A stretch of DNA of 64,000 nucleotides from Persicitalea jodogahamensis (GTDB taxonomy: Bacteria > Bacteroidota > Bacteroidia > Cytophagales > Spirosomataceae), in the NCBI RefSeq assembly GCF_014651615.1, contig NZ_BMXF01000004.1:655087-719086 (forward strand). Direction: 5' to 3'. The notes beneath the pieces are model-generated. The model was not told the origin of the DNA and ran no database searches. It saw only the letters and a program-made list of their open reading frames with translations. A program made the position numbers and the translations under genes. Below are positions 1-10,988 of the stretch, in pieces (positions within the stretch are counted from its first letter, which is position 1; every line of letters starts with the position of its first letter).

Positions 1-33
1 CTTTGAAAGGGATGTAAACGTTTGGTCTAAATC

Positions 34-3000
34 TCAATAAAGTACCATTATACTGCCCTTATAAGTTTCAATGGAAGTCCGGATTATATATGTGTAATTA
101 CCAGATGGAACCTTTGTATTATGGAATGTGCCATCCCACGGGTTTTCGTAATTTTCACTATGGAACACCAAACTACCCCAGCGATTATAAATATTTATAC
201 TTTCCACCAATTCTTTTCCGTTGGCCACCATTAGCAAATCATTAATCCCATCACCATTGGGGGTGAAAGCGTCCGGAATATAGATTCTGTCTACAACAAT
301 TATCTCGGTGGTATCCGCAGCTGTACATCCTCCGGGCGTTTTGCCAACTAAAACATAGCTGGTAGTTTGGTCCGGGAAAGCCTTTGTTTTCAATGCATCC
401 GGATCGTCTAAGCCATAAGATGGAGTCCAGAGATAATTGGCATCTTGGGCAGATGAAGAACTCGTTGGGTCAAGTATGGTACTTCCACCTCGTCGAATAA
501 TAATTTTGTCCGGGAGCTCTACTGCAATCATCTCCTCTGCGATAAAAACGCTATCCCTGTTTGAACAGTTATTCTGCTTGTCAATTATCGTAAGCTGATA
601 AAAGCCTCCTTCGCTGACGGTCAAGCGTGATCCCGTTTCGGCCAATATCTTTGAGTTAAACTGCCATGTATAATTATAAGAATCATTAGCCTGGGCTTCC
701 AGATCCAGTTTGTTGCCTGAGCATAAAACCTCACTCGCTCGGAGAATTTCTGCTTCTGGACTATCAAATACCACTACCTCAACTGGCTTGGATGTCGCTG
801 GTCCGGCACAGTGCTTTCCTGCGTCGTAGTTTTTTTCTACAGTATAAAACCCTTCTTTGGATAAAGGCAGCGCCGCGGAATTAGCGTTTTTAATTAATAT
901 GCCATCCAGGTACCATTGATATACCCAATCACCCGGATTTTGTATTTCAAGCATTTTTGTCTCTCCGGCACAAAACGCTATCGCCTCAGTAGTTTGACCG
1001 TTATAATAAATAGTTGGAGTGGGAATAGTTGAAGTGTCCGATTTTACATCGAATTTCTCCTGTGATGTGCAGCCGTTCTCTTCATTGGTTACGACCAACT
1101 GATACATTCCTATCTCATTTACAGAAACACTTGCTTCGGAACCAATGATATTGGGGTTCTGCTCATATAACCAACGGTAGGTGTAAGATTCATTAGCCGT
1201 AGTTTCAATATCAATTGATCCGCCTGGACACAAGGCTATATTGTTTCCATTGATATCTATGATTGGTGGATTGCCTGGAATCAGGTTAACCGATTTTGAA
1301 ATTGAAAACAATCTACACAGTTCGCTATTCTTAAATCTTCGTGTAACTGAGTATTTACCAACTTTCGATGCATAATGTGTATCACCATCTCCACCTGGAA
1401 TATCTGAACCGTCAAGCTTCCATTGATAGGTCCAATCCCCCGGTTCTCTTATTTGGAGAAGTACGGGTCTCTCAGGACAAATTTCTATACTTGTTTCAAC
1501 GCTGTTGTTGCTTTCAATTAGAGGAACCGGCGGAAGGCTGCAATCAATTACGATGACCTGGATACTGTCCAGTGCAACACATCCATTTTCAGTCATTACA
1601 TTTAATATGTAGCTTATGGATTGGTTTGGTCTGACAACGGGTTGCGCCACAGCTGAGTTGTCCAAGCCAGTTTTAGGTGACCAGGAATACCTGACTGGAA
1701 CCAAAGATTTGACATCGGGTAGGAGAGTGACACTCTCCCCACGAAGTACCGAAATTTGTGAAGGGAGATCAACAAAGACTTCCTCTTTAAACACCTCCGC
1801 GGCCGTACTTGCCATGCAGCCACTAACTTTATCACGAACTACCAATGAATATATCCCCGCATCATTTACGGATAACACTGGTCCAGCTTCCGGCAAAATA
1901 TCAGAGCCGCGGCTCCACTCATAGGTATAAAATTCATTTGTAGTAGCTGTAAGATTCAAACTTTCACCTCCGCATAAAGTACCCTTCGATTGCACAATAT
2001 TCGCAACGGGTGGTTTTGAATATACTAGTTCTACGGGCTGGGAGGTAGCAGTCCCGGTACATTGCTGATTGAGTGGTCGCTTAGCTACTGTATATACTCC
2101 TGCTTCGCGCGCTTCAAATTTTCGATTTGTGGCTCCCGTAATACTTTGACCACCTCGATACCATTGGTACAACCAATCACCTGGTTCCTGAACCTCAAAC
2201 ATCTTCGTTTGACCTTCGCAGATTTCTGCTTTATTATCCGATTGAGAGTCACTAAGAATGATTGGAACAGAAGGTGGCGGATTGCATTCAATAACAAGAG
2301 ACTGATAATCCCGCCTTACTGCGCCGATTCGCACGCCATTGCGATATTCTTCACAGAGAACAGTAAATACGAATAAGCCCAGTTGATTAGCTGTCACCGT
2401 GATTTGTCCGGTTCGGGCGTCTATGCTCAACGCGGGATTCCCTGGAATGGCATTCTGGGCGGAAAATCCAGCTGACCAGTCAACTATTGGGTAGCCGGCT
2501 TTCGGTGAATCTGTTCCATCGGGTTCCTGAAGACTTGTATTTCCCCTTAGCGGCGTGACCAGCGAGTAGCGGAGCTCGTCACCGTCGGCATCTGTTGCAC
2601 CTACATTCGTAGTGTAGAGAACATCCTTACAGATGTAGTCTCCATTGGGGACATTAAAAATGGGTGAAGAATTTTTTATAGATATCGGAGGAAACTCCAG
2701 ATAAAAAACCAATCCACTCTCACCAGGAGACCGGATATTGCCAATTGCCGCATTGCGGCAACACCTTTCCCAAACGATGTAGTAGCCCCCCGGATCATTA
2801 AATTCGCCTGGGTTCAGGGTAACTACGCTGCTATAAATTCCAACCTGGCTATCAAGAGAGCGTAATTGTGTACAGATATCATTCTGGTAGTCTACCTTAC
2901 TGAAAGACTGCAAAGGAATTGAACTCCTTTGAATAAGTGCATTATCACGTTTGCGATAAAACAGCATTTCAGCCCGAGGGTCCCGGTTGGCTACGGTCAA

Positions 3001-3159
3001 GTTGGCTTTATCCCAAAATTGGATCATTGAGATCGTGAATTGGTTGGCCTGTCCGGTGGTCTCCATTCGTATCTCCCCACCCAAAATATGGCTGGCCCAA
3101 CTATGCAATGGACCCAAAATACTAATAGCAAAAAGGATGAAAGAAAGAATTTTCTTCAT
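34..3159 (-). CDS. Secreted Ig-like repeat protein with T9SS type B C-terminal sorting domain
   Basis: The 1041-residue protein has a Sec signal peptide (about 1-22, ending SWA) followed by a conserved block from ASHILGGEIRME to about residue 290 that it shares with its downstream neighbour. Next come three copies of a roughly 245-residue unit of paired Ig/PKD-like domains; each carries an EPGDWxYQW-type core and a later YxYxW core with a preceding Cys. The last 85 or so residues (IPDAFTPNGDGINDLL, then NRWGSLVF, NPWDG and a final YKGSIMVLY) are the CHU_C/gliding-motility type B sorting domain. Proteins of this class are exported by the type IX system and anchored to or released from the surface, often as adhesins or matrix components. 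The ligand is unknown. The gene lies 74 bp beyond the start of its paralogue on the same strand, so co-transcription is likely. Product class is secure; function is not. Confidence 0.85.
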   Translation of the reverse strand: MKKILSFILFAISILGPLHSWASHILGGEIRMETTGQANQFTISMIQFWDKANLTVANRDPRAEMLFYRKRDNALIQRSSIPLQSFSKVDYQNDICTQLRSLDSQVGIYSSVVTLNPGEFNDPGGYYIVWERCCRNAAIGNIRSPGESGLVFYLEFPPISIKNSSPIFNVPNGDYICKDVLYTTNVGATDADGDELRYSLVTPLRGNTSLQEPDGTDSPKAGYPIVDWSAGFSAQNAIPGNPALSIDARTGQITVTANQLGLFVFTVLCEEYRNGVRIGAVRRDYQSLVIECNPPPSVPIILSDSQSDNKAEICEGQTKMFEVQEPGDWLYQWYRGGQSITGATNRKFEAREAGVYTVAKRPLNQQCTGTATSQPVELVYSKPPVANIVQSKGTLCGGESLNLTATTNEFYTYEWSRGSDILPEAGPVLSVNDAGIYSLVVRDKVSGCMASTAAEVFKEEVFVDLPSQISVLRGESVTLLPDVKSLVPVRYSWSPKTGLDNSAVAQPVVRPNQSISYILNVMTENGCVALDSIQVIVIDCSLPPVPLIESNNSVETSIEICPERPVLLQIREPGDWTYQWKLDGSDIPGGDGDTHYASKVGKYSVTRRFKNSELCRLFSISKSVNLIPGNPPIIDINGNNIALCPGGSIDIETTANESYTYRWLYEQNPNIIGSEASVSVNEIGMYQLVVTNEENGCTSQEKFDVKSDTSTIPTPTIYYNGQTTEAIAFCAGETKMLEIQNPGDWVYQWYLDGILIKNANSAALPLSKEGFYTVEKNYDAGKHCAGPATSKPVEVVVFDSPEAEILRASEVLCSGNKLDLEAQANDSYNYTWQFNSKILAETGSRLTVSEGGFYQLTIIDKQNNCSNRDSVFIAEEMIAVELPDKIIIRRGGSTILDPTSSSSAQDANYLWTPSYGLDDPDALKTKAFPDQTTSYVLVGKTPGGCTAADTTEIIVVDRIYIPDAFTPNGDGINDLLMVANGKELVESINIYNRWGSLVFHSENYENPWDGTFHNTKVPSGNYTYIIRTSIETYKGSIMVLY

Positions 3160-3233
3160 AGGAGGCTAGCAATAGATCTTTGCCTCCTCAACGCAGAAAT
3201 AACCGACAGACAGCGTTCGGCAGAGAAAGATCC

Positions 3234-5108
3234 CTAATAAATAACAGTTATCACCCCTTCGTACATTAAGAAAGGTGTCTTAATCTGATAGATATACGAG
3301 CCAGCAGGCACAAAAGATTCTCTATAGCGTCCGTCCCAGGGACTCTCGTAGTGTTGGTTCTGGTAAACTACGCTTCCCCAACGGTTAAAAATCCTGATAT
3401 CCTCAATTTGGTCATCGCCGTTTCTGATTACAAACAGGTCGTTAATACCATCTCCGTTTGGACTGAAGGCATCTGGGATGAATAGCCGATCGATGACAAA
3501 TAAATTAATAGTATCCGACGCAATACATCCAATAGGGGAGGTAACCTGTAGAACGTACGCTCTATTATCATCAGGGGTCACTGTCGGCACTGAGTCGGTA
3601 GTACTGCTAAGTCCCTCTGGTGGAAACCAACTATAACTGACCGGCCCATTGGTTGATTCGACTTTGGGCCGTAAGGGTAAGGAGCTTCCTCGCAGCAAAC
3701 TCGCGCGGGCGGGCAAACTGACCGAAATCTCCTCCACGCTGACCCTTGCACTATCTCGTGCAGTGCATCCATTTTTTTCATCCCGAACCAACAAATGGTA
3801 CCATGCCTGCTCTGATACTTTCAGGGTTTTGCCATTTTCAGAAAGCTTCTCGAATCCTTTGGTCCATTCATACGAATAGGTGTTTCCCTCATTGGCCAGG
3901 AGAGACAGTTCTTTTCCCGCGCAAATCGTATCCGTTGCCCGGCTTATTATTGCGGGTGGGGGAGTACCCTGTACCAATTTGACTAGTTGCGATGCCGTAT
4001 CCCTGGAGCACTGGTCCTTAAAACTTTTTACCACCGCATAGCTTCCCGTGTCCCGGGCGGTAATGGACGGGCTGGTCTCCCCGGGAATGTTCTGGCCGTT
4101 AAGTTGCCACTGATAAGACCAGTTGGGAGCAGTTTCCGTGTCGAGTACGATCGGACGCTCTTCACAAAATTCCAAAATATTAGCCTTTACTTTCTCGTGA
4201 TACACAAAAGGCTCGGGGGGGGTATTCTTGCTGCATTCAATTACCAGAAGCTGAAAATCGCGACGAACTAAACCGATCTTCACTCCATTACGGTATTCTT
4301 CCACCTGAATGGTAAAAACATACAGACCCAGTTGGTCGGCCACAACGGTGAGATTCCCGTTACGCTCATTGATTTTCAAGCTGGGGCTCCCAGGTATCAT
4401 ATTTTGGTCTGAAATTCCGGCTGACCAGTTCACCAATGCATATCCAGACTTGGGAGAGTCATTACCGATTGGATTGGTGCGGCCAGTGTTGCCCCGCATT
4501 GGAGTGACAAGGGAGTAGCGCAGTTCATCATCGTCAGCATCCCTGGCCGACATATTCATCGAGAAGGTTTGATCCTTACAGATATAGTCACCATTAGGGA
4601 AGGAAAAGACCGGTGATGAATTTTGGGTAGTTAGCGGCGGAAATTCCAAATAGAAAACCATACCGTTTGATCCCGGAGCGTCTATGTTATTGATGTCATC
4701 GTTGCGGCAACATCTTTCCCATACAATATAATATCCCTGCGGATCATCGAAATCGGATGGTGGTAGCGTTACCGTCGACTTATAAGTACCTTCTATAGTT
4801 TTAAGAGAGCGATACGCAGCGCAGGCCTGGTTTTGATAGCTGACATTCCGACGGGAAACGAAAGGAAGATTACTCTTAAATACCAGCCTGTTATCACGCT
4901 TCCGATAGAATAACAACTCAGCACTCTGATCAGTATTTCCGTTCGTAAGCGTGTTCTCATCCCAAAATTGCACAAGCGTCATAGTATACCGGTTGGCAGT
5001 CGCAGTTGCTTCCATGCGGATTTCACCTCCGACAATATGGCGCGCATTCGCAGACATTCCATATCCTATTAAAACAGTACAAAACAGTAATTGTAAAGTT
5101 TTCTTCAT
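3234..5108 (-). CDS. Secreted Ig-like protein with T9SS type B sorting domain (short paralogue)
   Basis: The 624-residue protein is collinear with its neighbour downstream: signal peptide (about 1-22), the ARHIVGGEIRME block, one Ig-like unit (WSYQWQLNG, then YSYEW) instead of three, and a C-terminal type B domain (IPDAFSPNGDGINDLF, NRWGSVVY, SPWDG, ending YEGVITVIY). It is expected to leave the cell through the type IX machinery after Sec export. It is the first gene of the minus-strand pair, and a 236-bp A+T-rich upstream region separates it from the TPR gene terminator. The pair probably arose by tandem duplication followed by gain or loss of internal Ig units. Function beyond a surface or adhesive role cannot be read from the sequence. 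Confidence 0.85.
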   Translation of the reverse strand: MKKTLQLLFCTVLIGYGMSANARHIVGGEIRMEATATANRYTMTLVQFWDENTLTNGNTDQSAELLFYRKRDNRLVFKSNLPFVSRRNVSYQNQACAAYRSLKTIEGTYKSTVTLPPSDFDDPQGYYIVWERCCRNDDINNIDAPGSNGMVFYLEFPPLTTQNSSPVFSFPNGDYICKDQTFSMNMSARDADDDELRYSLVTPMRGNTGRTNPIGNDSPKSGYALVNWSAGISDQNMIPGSPSLKINERNGNLTVVADQLGLYVFTIQVEEYRNGVKIGLVRRDFQLLVIECSKNTPPEPFVYHEKVKANILEFCEERPIVLDTETAPNWSYQWQLNGQNIPGETSPSITARDTGSYAVVKSFKDQCSRDTASQLVKLVQGTPPPAIISRATDTICAGKELSLLANEGNTYSYEWTKGFEKLSENGKTLKVSEQAWYHLLVRDEKNGCTARDSARVSVEEISVSLPARASLLRGSSLPLRPKVESTNGPVSYSWFPPEGLSSTTDSVPTVTPDDNRAYVLQVTSPIGCIASDTINLFVIDRLFIPDAFSPNGDGINDLFVIRNGDDQIEDIRIFNRWGSVVYQNQHYESPWDGRYRESFVPAGSYIYQIKTPFLMYEGVITVIY

Positions 5109-5300
5109 ACTTGCATCAAAGAAATATTAAATAGTACGCAACATATTGGTCATGCGACGCATAAGTTAGTAAAAAATGTAATAGGCCTTGTTTTACTTAT
5201 ACAAATCAATTTTCTCTCACTCCTTTGAAATGAGCATTTTGACATTAAACAATATTGATTCGAATGTTTTATAATTTATATTATGTTAAATAGATATTTC

Positions 5301-5338
5301 AATAATAAAGCACTCATAGATATGAGTGCTTTATTATT
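5301..5338 (-). terminator. Rho-independent terminator of the TPR gene
   Basis: A perfect 18-bp inverted repeat (AATAATAAAGCACTCATA and its complement) flanks a 2-nt loop and lies 7 bp past the TPR gene stop. The A/T-rich arms give a T-rich run on either strand, so it could work in both directions. No gene converges on it from the left. Confidence 0.8.
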
Positions 5339-5344
5339 ACTCAA

Positions 5345-6808
5345 TTATTGTGCTGCAATGCACTCTACCTTTTTCCCTTCAAACTGGGCTAAGACGTTAT
5401 TTAAGGTTTCCAGTGTAGAACTGGCTTCCTCCATATCAGGCTTCGCCTTCACGGCTTTTTCGAAATAAGGTTTTGCTTTTTTGAAAAGCCCACACACCTT
5501 GCCTTCAACCACTTTACCTGACTTCTGATATTCCTGCATGTCCATGTTGTCTATCTCACGCTTGTTCTCTACTGCTTCGTTAAAATAGATTACACCCAAA
5601 TTAAACAATGCGTCGTAGTTTTCAGGCTCAGCAGCCAGCGCCTTTTGATAGCTGTCAAGAATGTCTTTCTTGGTAGCGGTATATTTCGCCTGCAAGTCGG
5701 CTAGTTCTTTTTCGGCAGCTGCCTTATCAGGACTGTTGGCTTTCTCAGCCATTGCTTTTACGTCAGCCTCGTACTTGGCGACATTCGTCTTTGCCTCATC
5801 CCGTGACGCAGTCACTTCATCGAGTTGGCGCTTTAAATCAGCGCTTTTGGGCTGCTTCTTCAGTAAGCCCGTGATCCGCTTGATCTCTCCCTCATAAATA
5901 TTCAGCTTATCTTTTTCATCAGCAAGCTGCTTAGCCATTTTATCAGCCTGACCACCCGTTGCTCCGATTTTTTCCTGAAGCTCACGGATTTGTCCCGCCC
6001 GCTTAATGTTGATATTATCATACAGGATACCGAGGTTGACCAGATTCGTAACATTGGAAGGATCCTTAGCCGTCAACTCTTGCAATTGTTTGATAGCCAT
6101 GTCCTCATTACCGGAGGCCAGGTGAATGTTTACAATTTCAGACTTCAAATCTTTGTTATCGGGGCTCTGTTCCAACCCTTTCTCCAACGTAGCAATAGCC
6201 TTGTCAAACTGGTTATCCGCCCGGTACAGCTGAGCCAATCCATAATAAACGCTGGGGTCTTTGCCACCATTGGCCATGTACTTATTGAATTCATCAATGG
6301 CAATATCCTTTTTGTCGGCCTGCTGAGCAGCGATACCGCCATACAGAGTAGCCAGGGTATCTTTCTTGTTGATCTCCTGCGCCCTTTGAAATAATTCAAG
6401 CGCTTTGACCATATTCTGGCCCTGATAGTGCTCTGCTCCTTGCTTCACGAAGGCATTGTAGAGATTACCCTCAGTTCCAGCCAAAATATCCGTGGCTTCT
6501 TTAGACAAGCGCCCCGGTGCGCCTTTTTTATTGACGTCCAGTTCTATAACTTTCTTATAAGCATCATATGCTTCAATTACTGCACTGGAATCAAGCGAAG
6601 AATATTGCAGAGCAATGTCCTGATACGTTTTGGCACGATCCATCCATGTAGCTGCTTTTGCGGCACTCTTCTCGTCTTTAATATCGCTGTCACTCTTCTC
6701 TTTATCCTTTTGGACTTGTTTCATCATCACCTCATCCACAGCGGAATTTTGCGCCATGGCTAAGCCGCTGAAGAGGCCCAGTCCCAAAACAAAAATTATC
6801 TTTTTCAT
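5345..6808 (-). CDS. Periplasmic TPR repeat protein with central coiled coil
   Basis: The 487-residue protein begins with a Sec signal peptide (MKKIIFVLGLGLFSGLAMAQ). Tetratricopeptide units occur at about 110-265 (for example ALELFQRAQEI, IATLEKGLEQSPDN) and again at 390-470 (SYQKALAAEPENYDALFNLGVIYFNEA, KPYFEKAVKAKPDMEEA). A Lys/Glu-rich coiled coil separates them at about 280-385. TPR arrays bind partner proteins; the partner is unknown. The gene starts 60 bp downstream of gyrA on the same strand, so some transcripts may run through from gyrase, although the products have no evident shared job. Its own terminator follows. Confidence 0.85.
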   Translation of the reverse strand: MKKIIFVLGLGLFSGLAMAQNSAVDEVMMKQVQKDKEKSDSDIKDEKSAAKAATWMDRAKTYQDIALQYSSLDSSAVIEAYDAYKKVIELDVNKKGAPGRLSKEATDILAGTEGNLYNAFVKQGAEHYQGQNMVKALELFQRAQEINKKDTLATLYGGIAAQQADKKDIAIDEFNKYMANGGKDPSVYYGLAQLYRADNQFDKAIATLEKGLEQSPDNKDLKSEIVNIHLASGNEDMAIKQLQELTAKDPSNVTNLVNLGILYDNINIKRAGQIRELQEKIGATGGQADKMAKQLADEKDKLNIYEGEIKRITGLLKKQPKSADLKRQLDEVTASRDEAKTNVAKYEADVKAMAEKANSPDKAAAEKELADLQAKYTATKKDILDSYQKALAAEPENYDALFNLGVIYFNEAVENKREIDNMDMQEYQKSGKVVEGKVCGLFKKAKPYFEKAVKAKPDMEEASSTLETLNNVLAQFEGKKVECIAAQ

Positions 6809-6868
6809 ATACTGATTTGATTGGTTGGTGGTTGTCTTACTATTTTAGGTTAAAAATTAGTTAAAAAA

Positions 6869-9445
6869 TCATTCCGTGACTTCAGAATCGGCCGAATCGC
6901 CGGAATCAGGGGCCTGGCCGGTGGATTCGGTAAGTTGTCCGTTCAATGCGGCGTTTTCCGTGATCTCCGTCTCCTCCCCTATTTCTTCCTCCACTTCTTC
7001 TTTCAAAATCCGAGTTACCGAGGCGATTTCGTCCGAATTATTCAAGCGGATGAGCTTTACGCCCTGAGTATTGCGCCCTGCTTCACGAATATCGGTCACG
7101 CTCATGCGGATGGCGATACCATTACGGGTAATGATCATCAGGTCATCATCTTCGGTCACCTCGCGGATAGCAACAAGTTTGCCGACTTTCTCCGATGTCT
7201 TAAGAGTTGTTACACCCTTGCCTCCACGCTTAGTGACGCGGTAATCTTCCACAGGCGAACGCTTGCCAAAACCGTTTTCGGATACGACCAGCAATTGCGC
7301 GTCCTCACGATTGATACAAACCATACCGATCGCTTTCAGATCAGGGCTGTCACTTAGATTAATTCCTCTTACTCCGGCTGCGGTCCTCCCCATCGGCCTC
7401 ACACCGCCTTCATTGAAGCGCACGGCCCGACCAACGCTTTGCGCGATGATGATATCATTGTCGCCATTGGTCAGAGCTACATCCAGCAAGCGGTCGCCGT
7501 CCTTGACGGAGATGGCGATGATCCCGTTCTGCCGTGGACGCGAATAAGCTTCAAGCAGGGTCTTTTTAATGATTCCCTGCTGCGTGCACATGATGATGTA
7601 ATTATTATTGATGTAGTCGTCATCACTGAGCGTTTTGACATTGATCACCGCCCGGATGGAATCACCCGACTCAATGCTGATGAGGTTCTGGATGGGCCGC
7701 CCTTTGGATGTCTTGGCGCCTTCGGGGACCTCGTAGACTTTCAGCCAGAACAGTTTTCCGTATTCCGTAAAAATCATCAGGTAGTTGAGCATGGTGGCCG
7801 AGAAAAGGTGCTCAGTGAAGTCCTCATCCTTAGTCTTCACCCCTCTTGCACCTACCCCACCCCGTGTCTGGGTACGGTACTCCTGCAGCGGCGTTCTCTT
7901 GATATACCCCTCGCTGGAAATTGTAATGAGCATTTCCTCATCGGCGATCATGTCCTCGTCGCTGAATTCCTCAGCAGCGTACTCGATCTCAGTGCGGCGA
8001 TCGTCCCCGTAACGCTCACGAATTTCGCTAAGCTCGGTTTTGATAATTTCAAACTTGCGGAATTCATTGGCCAGAATATCACGCAGGTCGGTGATCAGTG
8101 CCATGATTTCCTCGTATTCCTTAATGATCTTATCCCTTTCGAGCCCGGTCAGGCGTTGCAGGCGAAGTTCTAGAATCGCCTTAGCCTGAATTTCAGAAAG
8201 CTGGAATTGCTCAATCAGTCCCGTTCTGGCTTCTTCGGGATCTTTGGCGCTGCGAATTAAATTGATAACTGCATCCAGATTGTCCAGTGCAATCAACAAC
8301 CCTTCCAGGATATGCGCCCGCTTCTCGGCTTCGCGCAATTCGTATTCGGTGCGGCGGGTCACCACCACCACGCGGTGATCGACGTAGTGCTTGATAAGAT
8401 CCTTCAGGTTGAGGATCATCGGGCGACCTTTGACCAGGGCTACGTTGTTAACACCAAAAGAGGTTTGTAGCGGGGTGTACTTATAAAGGTGATTGAGAAC
8501 GATATTGGGAATGGCGTCCTTCTTCAGGTCAAAGACAATCCGCATTCCGTCACGATCCGACTCATCGCGCAAATCAGAGATCCCATCCAACTTTTTATCG
8601 TTGATCAGGCCCGCAATGCGTTCAATCATGTTGGCCTTATTGGTCATGTACGGAATCTCGGTAACGATAATCCGCTCACGGCCCGTCTTGCTGACCTCCA
8701 TATTGGTTTTGGCGCGGATGATAACCCGCCCTCTACCCGTCTCGAAGGCAGAGCGAACGCCCTGATAACCGTAGATGGTGCCGCCCGTCGGAAAATCGGG
8801 TGCCTTGATGAACTCCATGAGTTCAGCAATGGTAATCTCATTGTTGTCGATATAGGCGGCTACCCCGTCGATGACCTCCCGGAGATTGTGCGGGGCCATA
8901 TTGGTGGCCATACCTACGGCAATGCCCGACGAGCCATTAACTAACAAGTTAGGGAACTTCGCGGGCAGAACCGAAGGCTCCTGCAAAGAATCGTCGAAAT
9001 TGGGTTGAAAGTCGACCGTCTCCTTATTAATATCATTTAGCAGTTCGTCGGCAATTCGCTTCAACCGGGCTTCGGTATATCGCATGGCAGCGGGAGAATC
9101 CCCGTCCACCGAGCCAAAATTACCCTGTCCATCGACCAGCATGTAGCGCAGCGACCAAGGCTGGGCCATACGCACCATTGTGTCATATACGGAGGAGTCG
9201 CCATGCGGGTGGTACTTCCCCAGTACCTCACCCACGATCCGCGCCGATTTCTTGTAAGATTTGTTGTAATTGACCCCGAGGTCCGACATGCCGTAAAGAA
9301 CGCGGCGGTGAACGGGCTTAAGACCGTCCCGTACATCGGGGAGAGCGCGGGAAATAATGACCGACATCGAGTAATCGATGTAAGCCCCCCGCATTTCATC
9401 CTCTATATTGATGGGGATGATATTACCAGTGTTAGTTTCTGCCAT
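6869..9445 (-). CDS. gyrA: DNA gyrase subunit A
   Basis: The 858-residue protein matches GyrA, the DNA-breaking subunit of the type II topoisomerase that supercoils the chromosome. The catalytic tyrosine is Tyr123 in [10 protein letters not shown]. The quinolone-determining region reads [10 protein letters not shown], so the positions equal to E. coli Ser83 and Asp87 are Ser84 and Asp88, the susceptible form. The C-terminal half holds the six-bladed DNA-wrapping propeller with a GyrA-box-like repeat region, then an acidic low-complexity tail of about 50 residues that is poorly conserved in the family. The start at ATG 9445 gives the usual [18 protein letters not shown] opening. The gene is divergent from the permease gene, with 200 bp between them. 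Confidence 0.98.
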   Translation of the reverse strand: MAETNTGNIIPINIEDEMRGAYIDYSMSVIISRALPDVRDGLKPVHRRVLYGMSDLGVNYNKSYKKSARIVGEVLGKYHPHGDSSVYDTMVRMAQPWSLRYMLVDGQGNFGSVDGDSPAAMRYTEARLKRIADELLNDINKETVDFQPNFDDSLQEPSVLPAKFPNLLVNGSSGIAVGMATNMAPHNLREVIDGVAAYIDNNEITIAELMEFIKAPDFPTGGTIYGYQGVRSAFETGRGRVIIRAKTNMEVSKTGRERIIVTEIPYMTNKANMIERIAGLINDKKLDGISDLRDESDRDGMRIVFDLKKDAIPNIVLNHLYKYTPLQTSFGVNNVALVKGRPMILNLKDLIKHYVDHRVVVVTRRTEYELREAEKRAHILEGLLIALDNLDAVINLIRSAKDPEEARTGLIEQFQLSEIQAKAILELRLQRLTGLERDKIIKEYEEIMALITDLRDILANEFRKFEIIKTELSEIRERYGDDRRTEIEYAAEEFSDEDMIADEEMLITISSEGYIKRTPLQEYRTQTRGGVGARGVKTKDEDFTEHLFSATMLNYLMIFTEYGKLFWLKVYEVPEGAKTSKGRPIQNLISIESGDSIRAVINVKTLSDDDYINNNYIIMCTQQGIIKKTLLEAYSRPRQNGIIAISVKDGDRLLDVALTNGDNDIIIAQSVGRAVRFNEGGVRPMGRTAAGVRGINLSDSPDLKAIGMVCINREDAQLLVVSENGFGKRSPVEDYRVTKRGGKGVTTLKTSEKVGKLVAIREVTEDDDLMIITRNGIAIRMSVTDIREAGRNTQGVKLIRLNNSDEIASVTRILKEEVEEEIGEETEITENAALNGQLTESTGQAPDSGDSADSEVTE

Positions 9446-9645
9446 AAAAGGAGTACCGAATCAACGAATTTAGTTTTAGGAGCGATAAAATATGTCATGG
9501 TTTAAATAATGCACCACAACATACCTTTTAAAGAGTCAAATTTCGTCATTTTTCGGGTTTTGCCCAAATATTTGCCGGTTTGAACACCGTTATATTAGCC
9601 TTCAAAATGCCTTATACCCCGAAATCACATTAAAAACTCTTCCGA

Positions 9646-10950
9646 ATGCCCCTCCTACTCACATTTACGGCAATTTTGTGCCTTGTTCTGCTCATCGCCT
9701 GGATCAAGCTGGACACCTTTATTTCCTTTCTCTTAGTATCCATTGGTCTGGGTTTGGCGAGCGGGTTGAACGTAAGTCAAATTGCGGCAGCGGTACAGAA
9801 AGGCGTAGGGGGCACGCTGGGCGAACTGGTTCTCATCGTCGGTTTTGGCGCCATGCTGGGGAAATTGGTGGCCGACAGCGGGGCTGCCCAACGAATTACG
9901 GATGCGCTTATAGGTTTGTTTGGCACCAAAAACATTCAATGGGGTCTGGCTCTGGCCGGATTTGTGATCGGGATCCCCCTGTTTTACAATGCGGGTTTTG
10001 TGATAGTGGTGCCGCTGATATTCATGATCGCCTCTTCCGCAAAACTACCTTTATTATATGTCGGGATTCCGATGCTCTCGGCTCTGTCGGTAGCGCACGG
10101 CTACTTGCCACCTCACCCCTCCCCTTCCGCCATCGCCACGCAACTCAACGCCGACCTGGGCAAAACACTACTTTACGGCCTGATTGTCGCAGTCCCTGCC
10201 ATCGCAGTGGCTGGCCCGCTATTTGGTCGTACGCTGAAACGCTTCAACCCTAAGCCTGATCCGTTACTTTTCGATGTAAAGCCCCGACCTGCCGGTGAGC
10301 TACCAAGTCTTGGCATAAGTGCGCTGGCCGCACTGCTACCCGTATTTTTGCTCACCGGAATGTCCGGCATTAACAAGCTTTTTCCCGGCTACGCATTCAT
10401 AGAAATTCTGGCCGACCCAAGTTTCAGTATGCTGGTATCTGTGTTGTTCGCTGCCTATGTGCTCGGAATCCGGCGCGGCATGGATATGCGTGGCATTACC
10501 AAATCCATGGAAGAGGCTTTTAAGGGTGTAGCGATGATTCTGCTGATAATCGCCGGTGCAGGTGTTTTCAAACAAATCATGACCGAAAGCGGGGTGAGTC
10601 AATACATAGCCGAGGGGTTAAAGGGAGTCGACATTTCCCCTATCGTGCTCAGCTGGGGCATTGCCGCCATTATCCGCGTATGTGTTGGTTCGGCCACGGT
10701 CGCCGGCCTGACAACGGTGGGCATCCTGGCTCCCCTTCTGATGCAAAGTACCGTGGCTCCAGAATTGATCGTGTTGGCCATTGGTGCAGGTAGTTTGATG
10801 TTTTCTCACCTGAACGATGGGGGGTTTTGGCTTTATAAGGAGTATTTCAATCTCAGCATCAAGGACACGCTCCTGACCTGGTCAGTGATGGAGAGTATCG
10901 TTTCAGTGGTGGGTTTGTTGGGAGTATTGGCGCTGAATATATTTGTTTAG
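9646..10950 (+). CDS. Gluconate:H+ symporter family permease (GntP family)
   Basis: The 434-residue membrane protein has the GntP family layout: about 12 hydrophobic segments, an N-terminal LLLTFTAILCLVLLIAWIK segment, a conserved GFVIGIPLFYNAGFVI stretch near residue 105, HGYLPPHPSP near 155, and a C-terminal SHLNDGGFWLYKEYF block near 390. Family members import gluconate or related sugar acids such as ketogluconates or idonate. The exact substrate cannot be chosen because no gluconate kinase or dehydratase lies nearby. The gene is followed after 38 bp by a secreted hydrolase gene on the same strand. Confidence 0.9.
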   Translation: MPLLLTFTAILCLVLLIAWIKLDTFISFLLVSIGLGLASGLNVSQIAAAVQKGVGGTLGELVLIVGFGAMLGKLVADSGAAQRITDALIGLFGTKNIQWGLALAGFVIGIPLFYNAGFVIVVPLIFMIASSAKLPLLYVGIPMLSALSVAHGYLPPHPSPSAIATQLNADLGKTLLYGLIVAVPAIAVAGPLFGRTLKRFNPKPDPLLFDVKPRPAGELPSLGISALAALLPVFLLTGMSGINKLFPGYAFIEILADPSFSMLVSVLFAAYVLGIRRGMDMRGITKSMEEAFKGVAMILLIIAGAGVFKQIMTESGVSQYIAEGLKGVDISPIVLSWGIAAIIRVCVGSATVAGLTTVGILAPLLMQSTVAPELIVLAIGAGSLMFSHLNDGGFWLYKEYFNLSIKDTLLTWSVMESIVSVVGLLGVLALNIFV

Positions 10951-10988
10951 GATATATAAAAATGTCAGATAGGCAAGGGAAATTTGGT

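Noticed and set aside
7439..8173. 244-codon open frame antisense to gyrA
   Set aside because: gyrA is unambiguous here; the antisense frame shows no family similarity and no start context.
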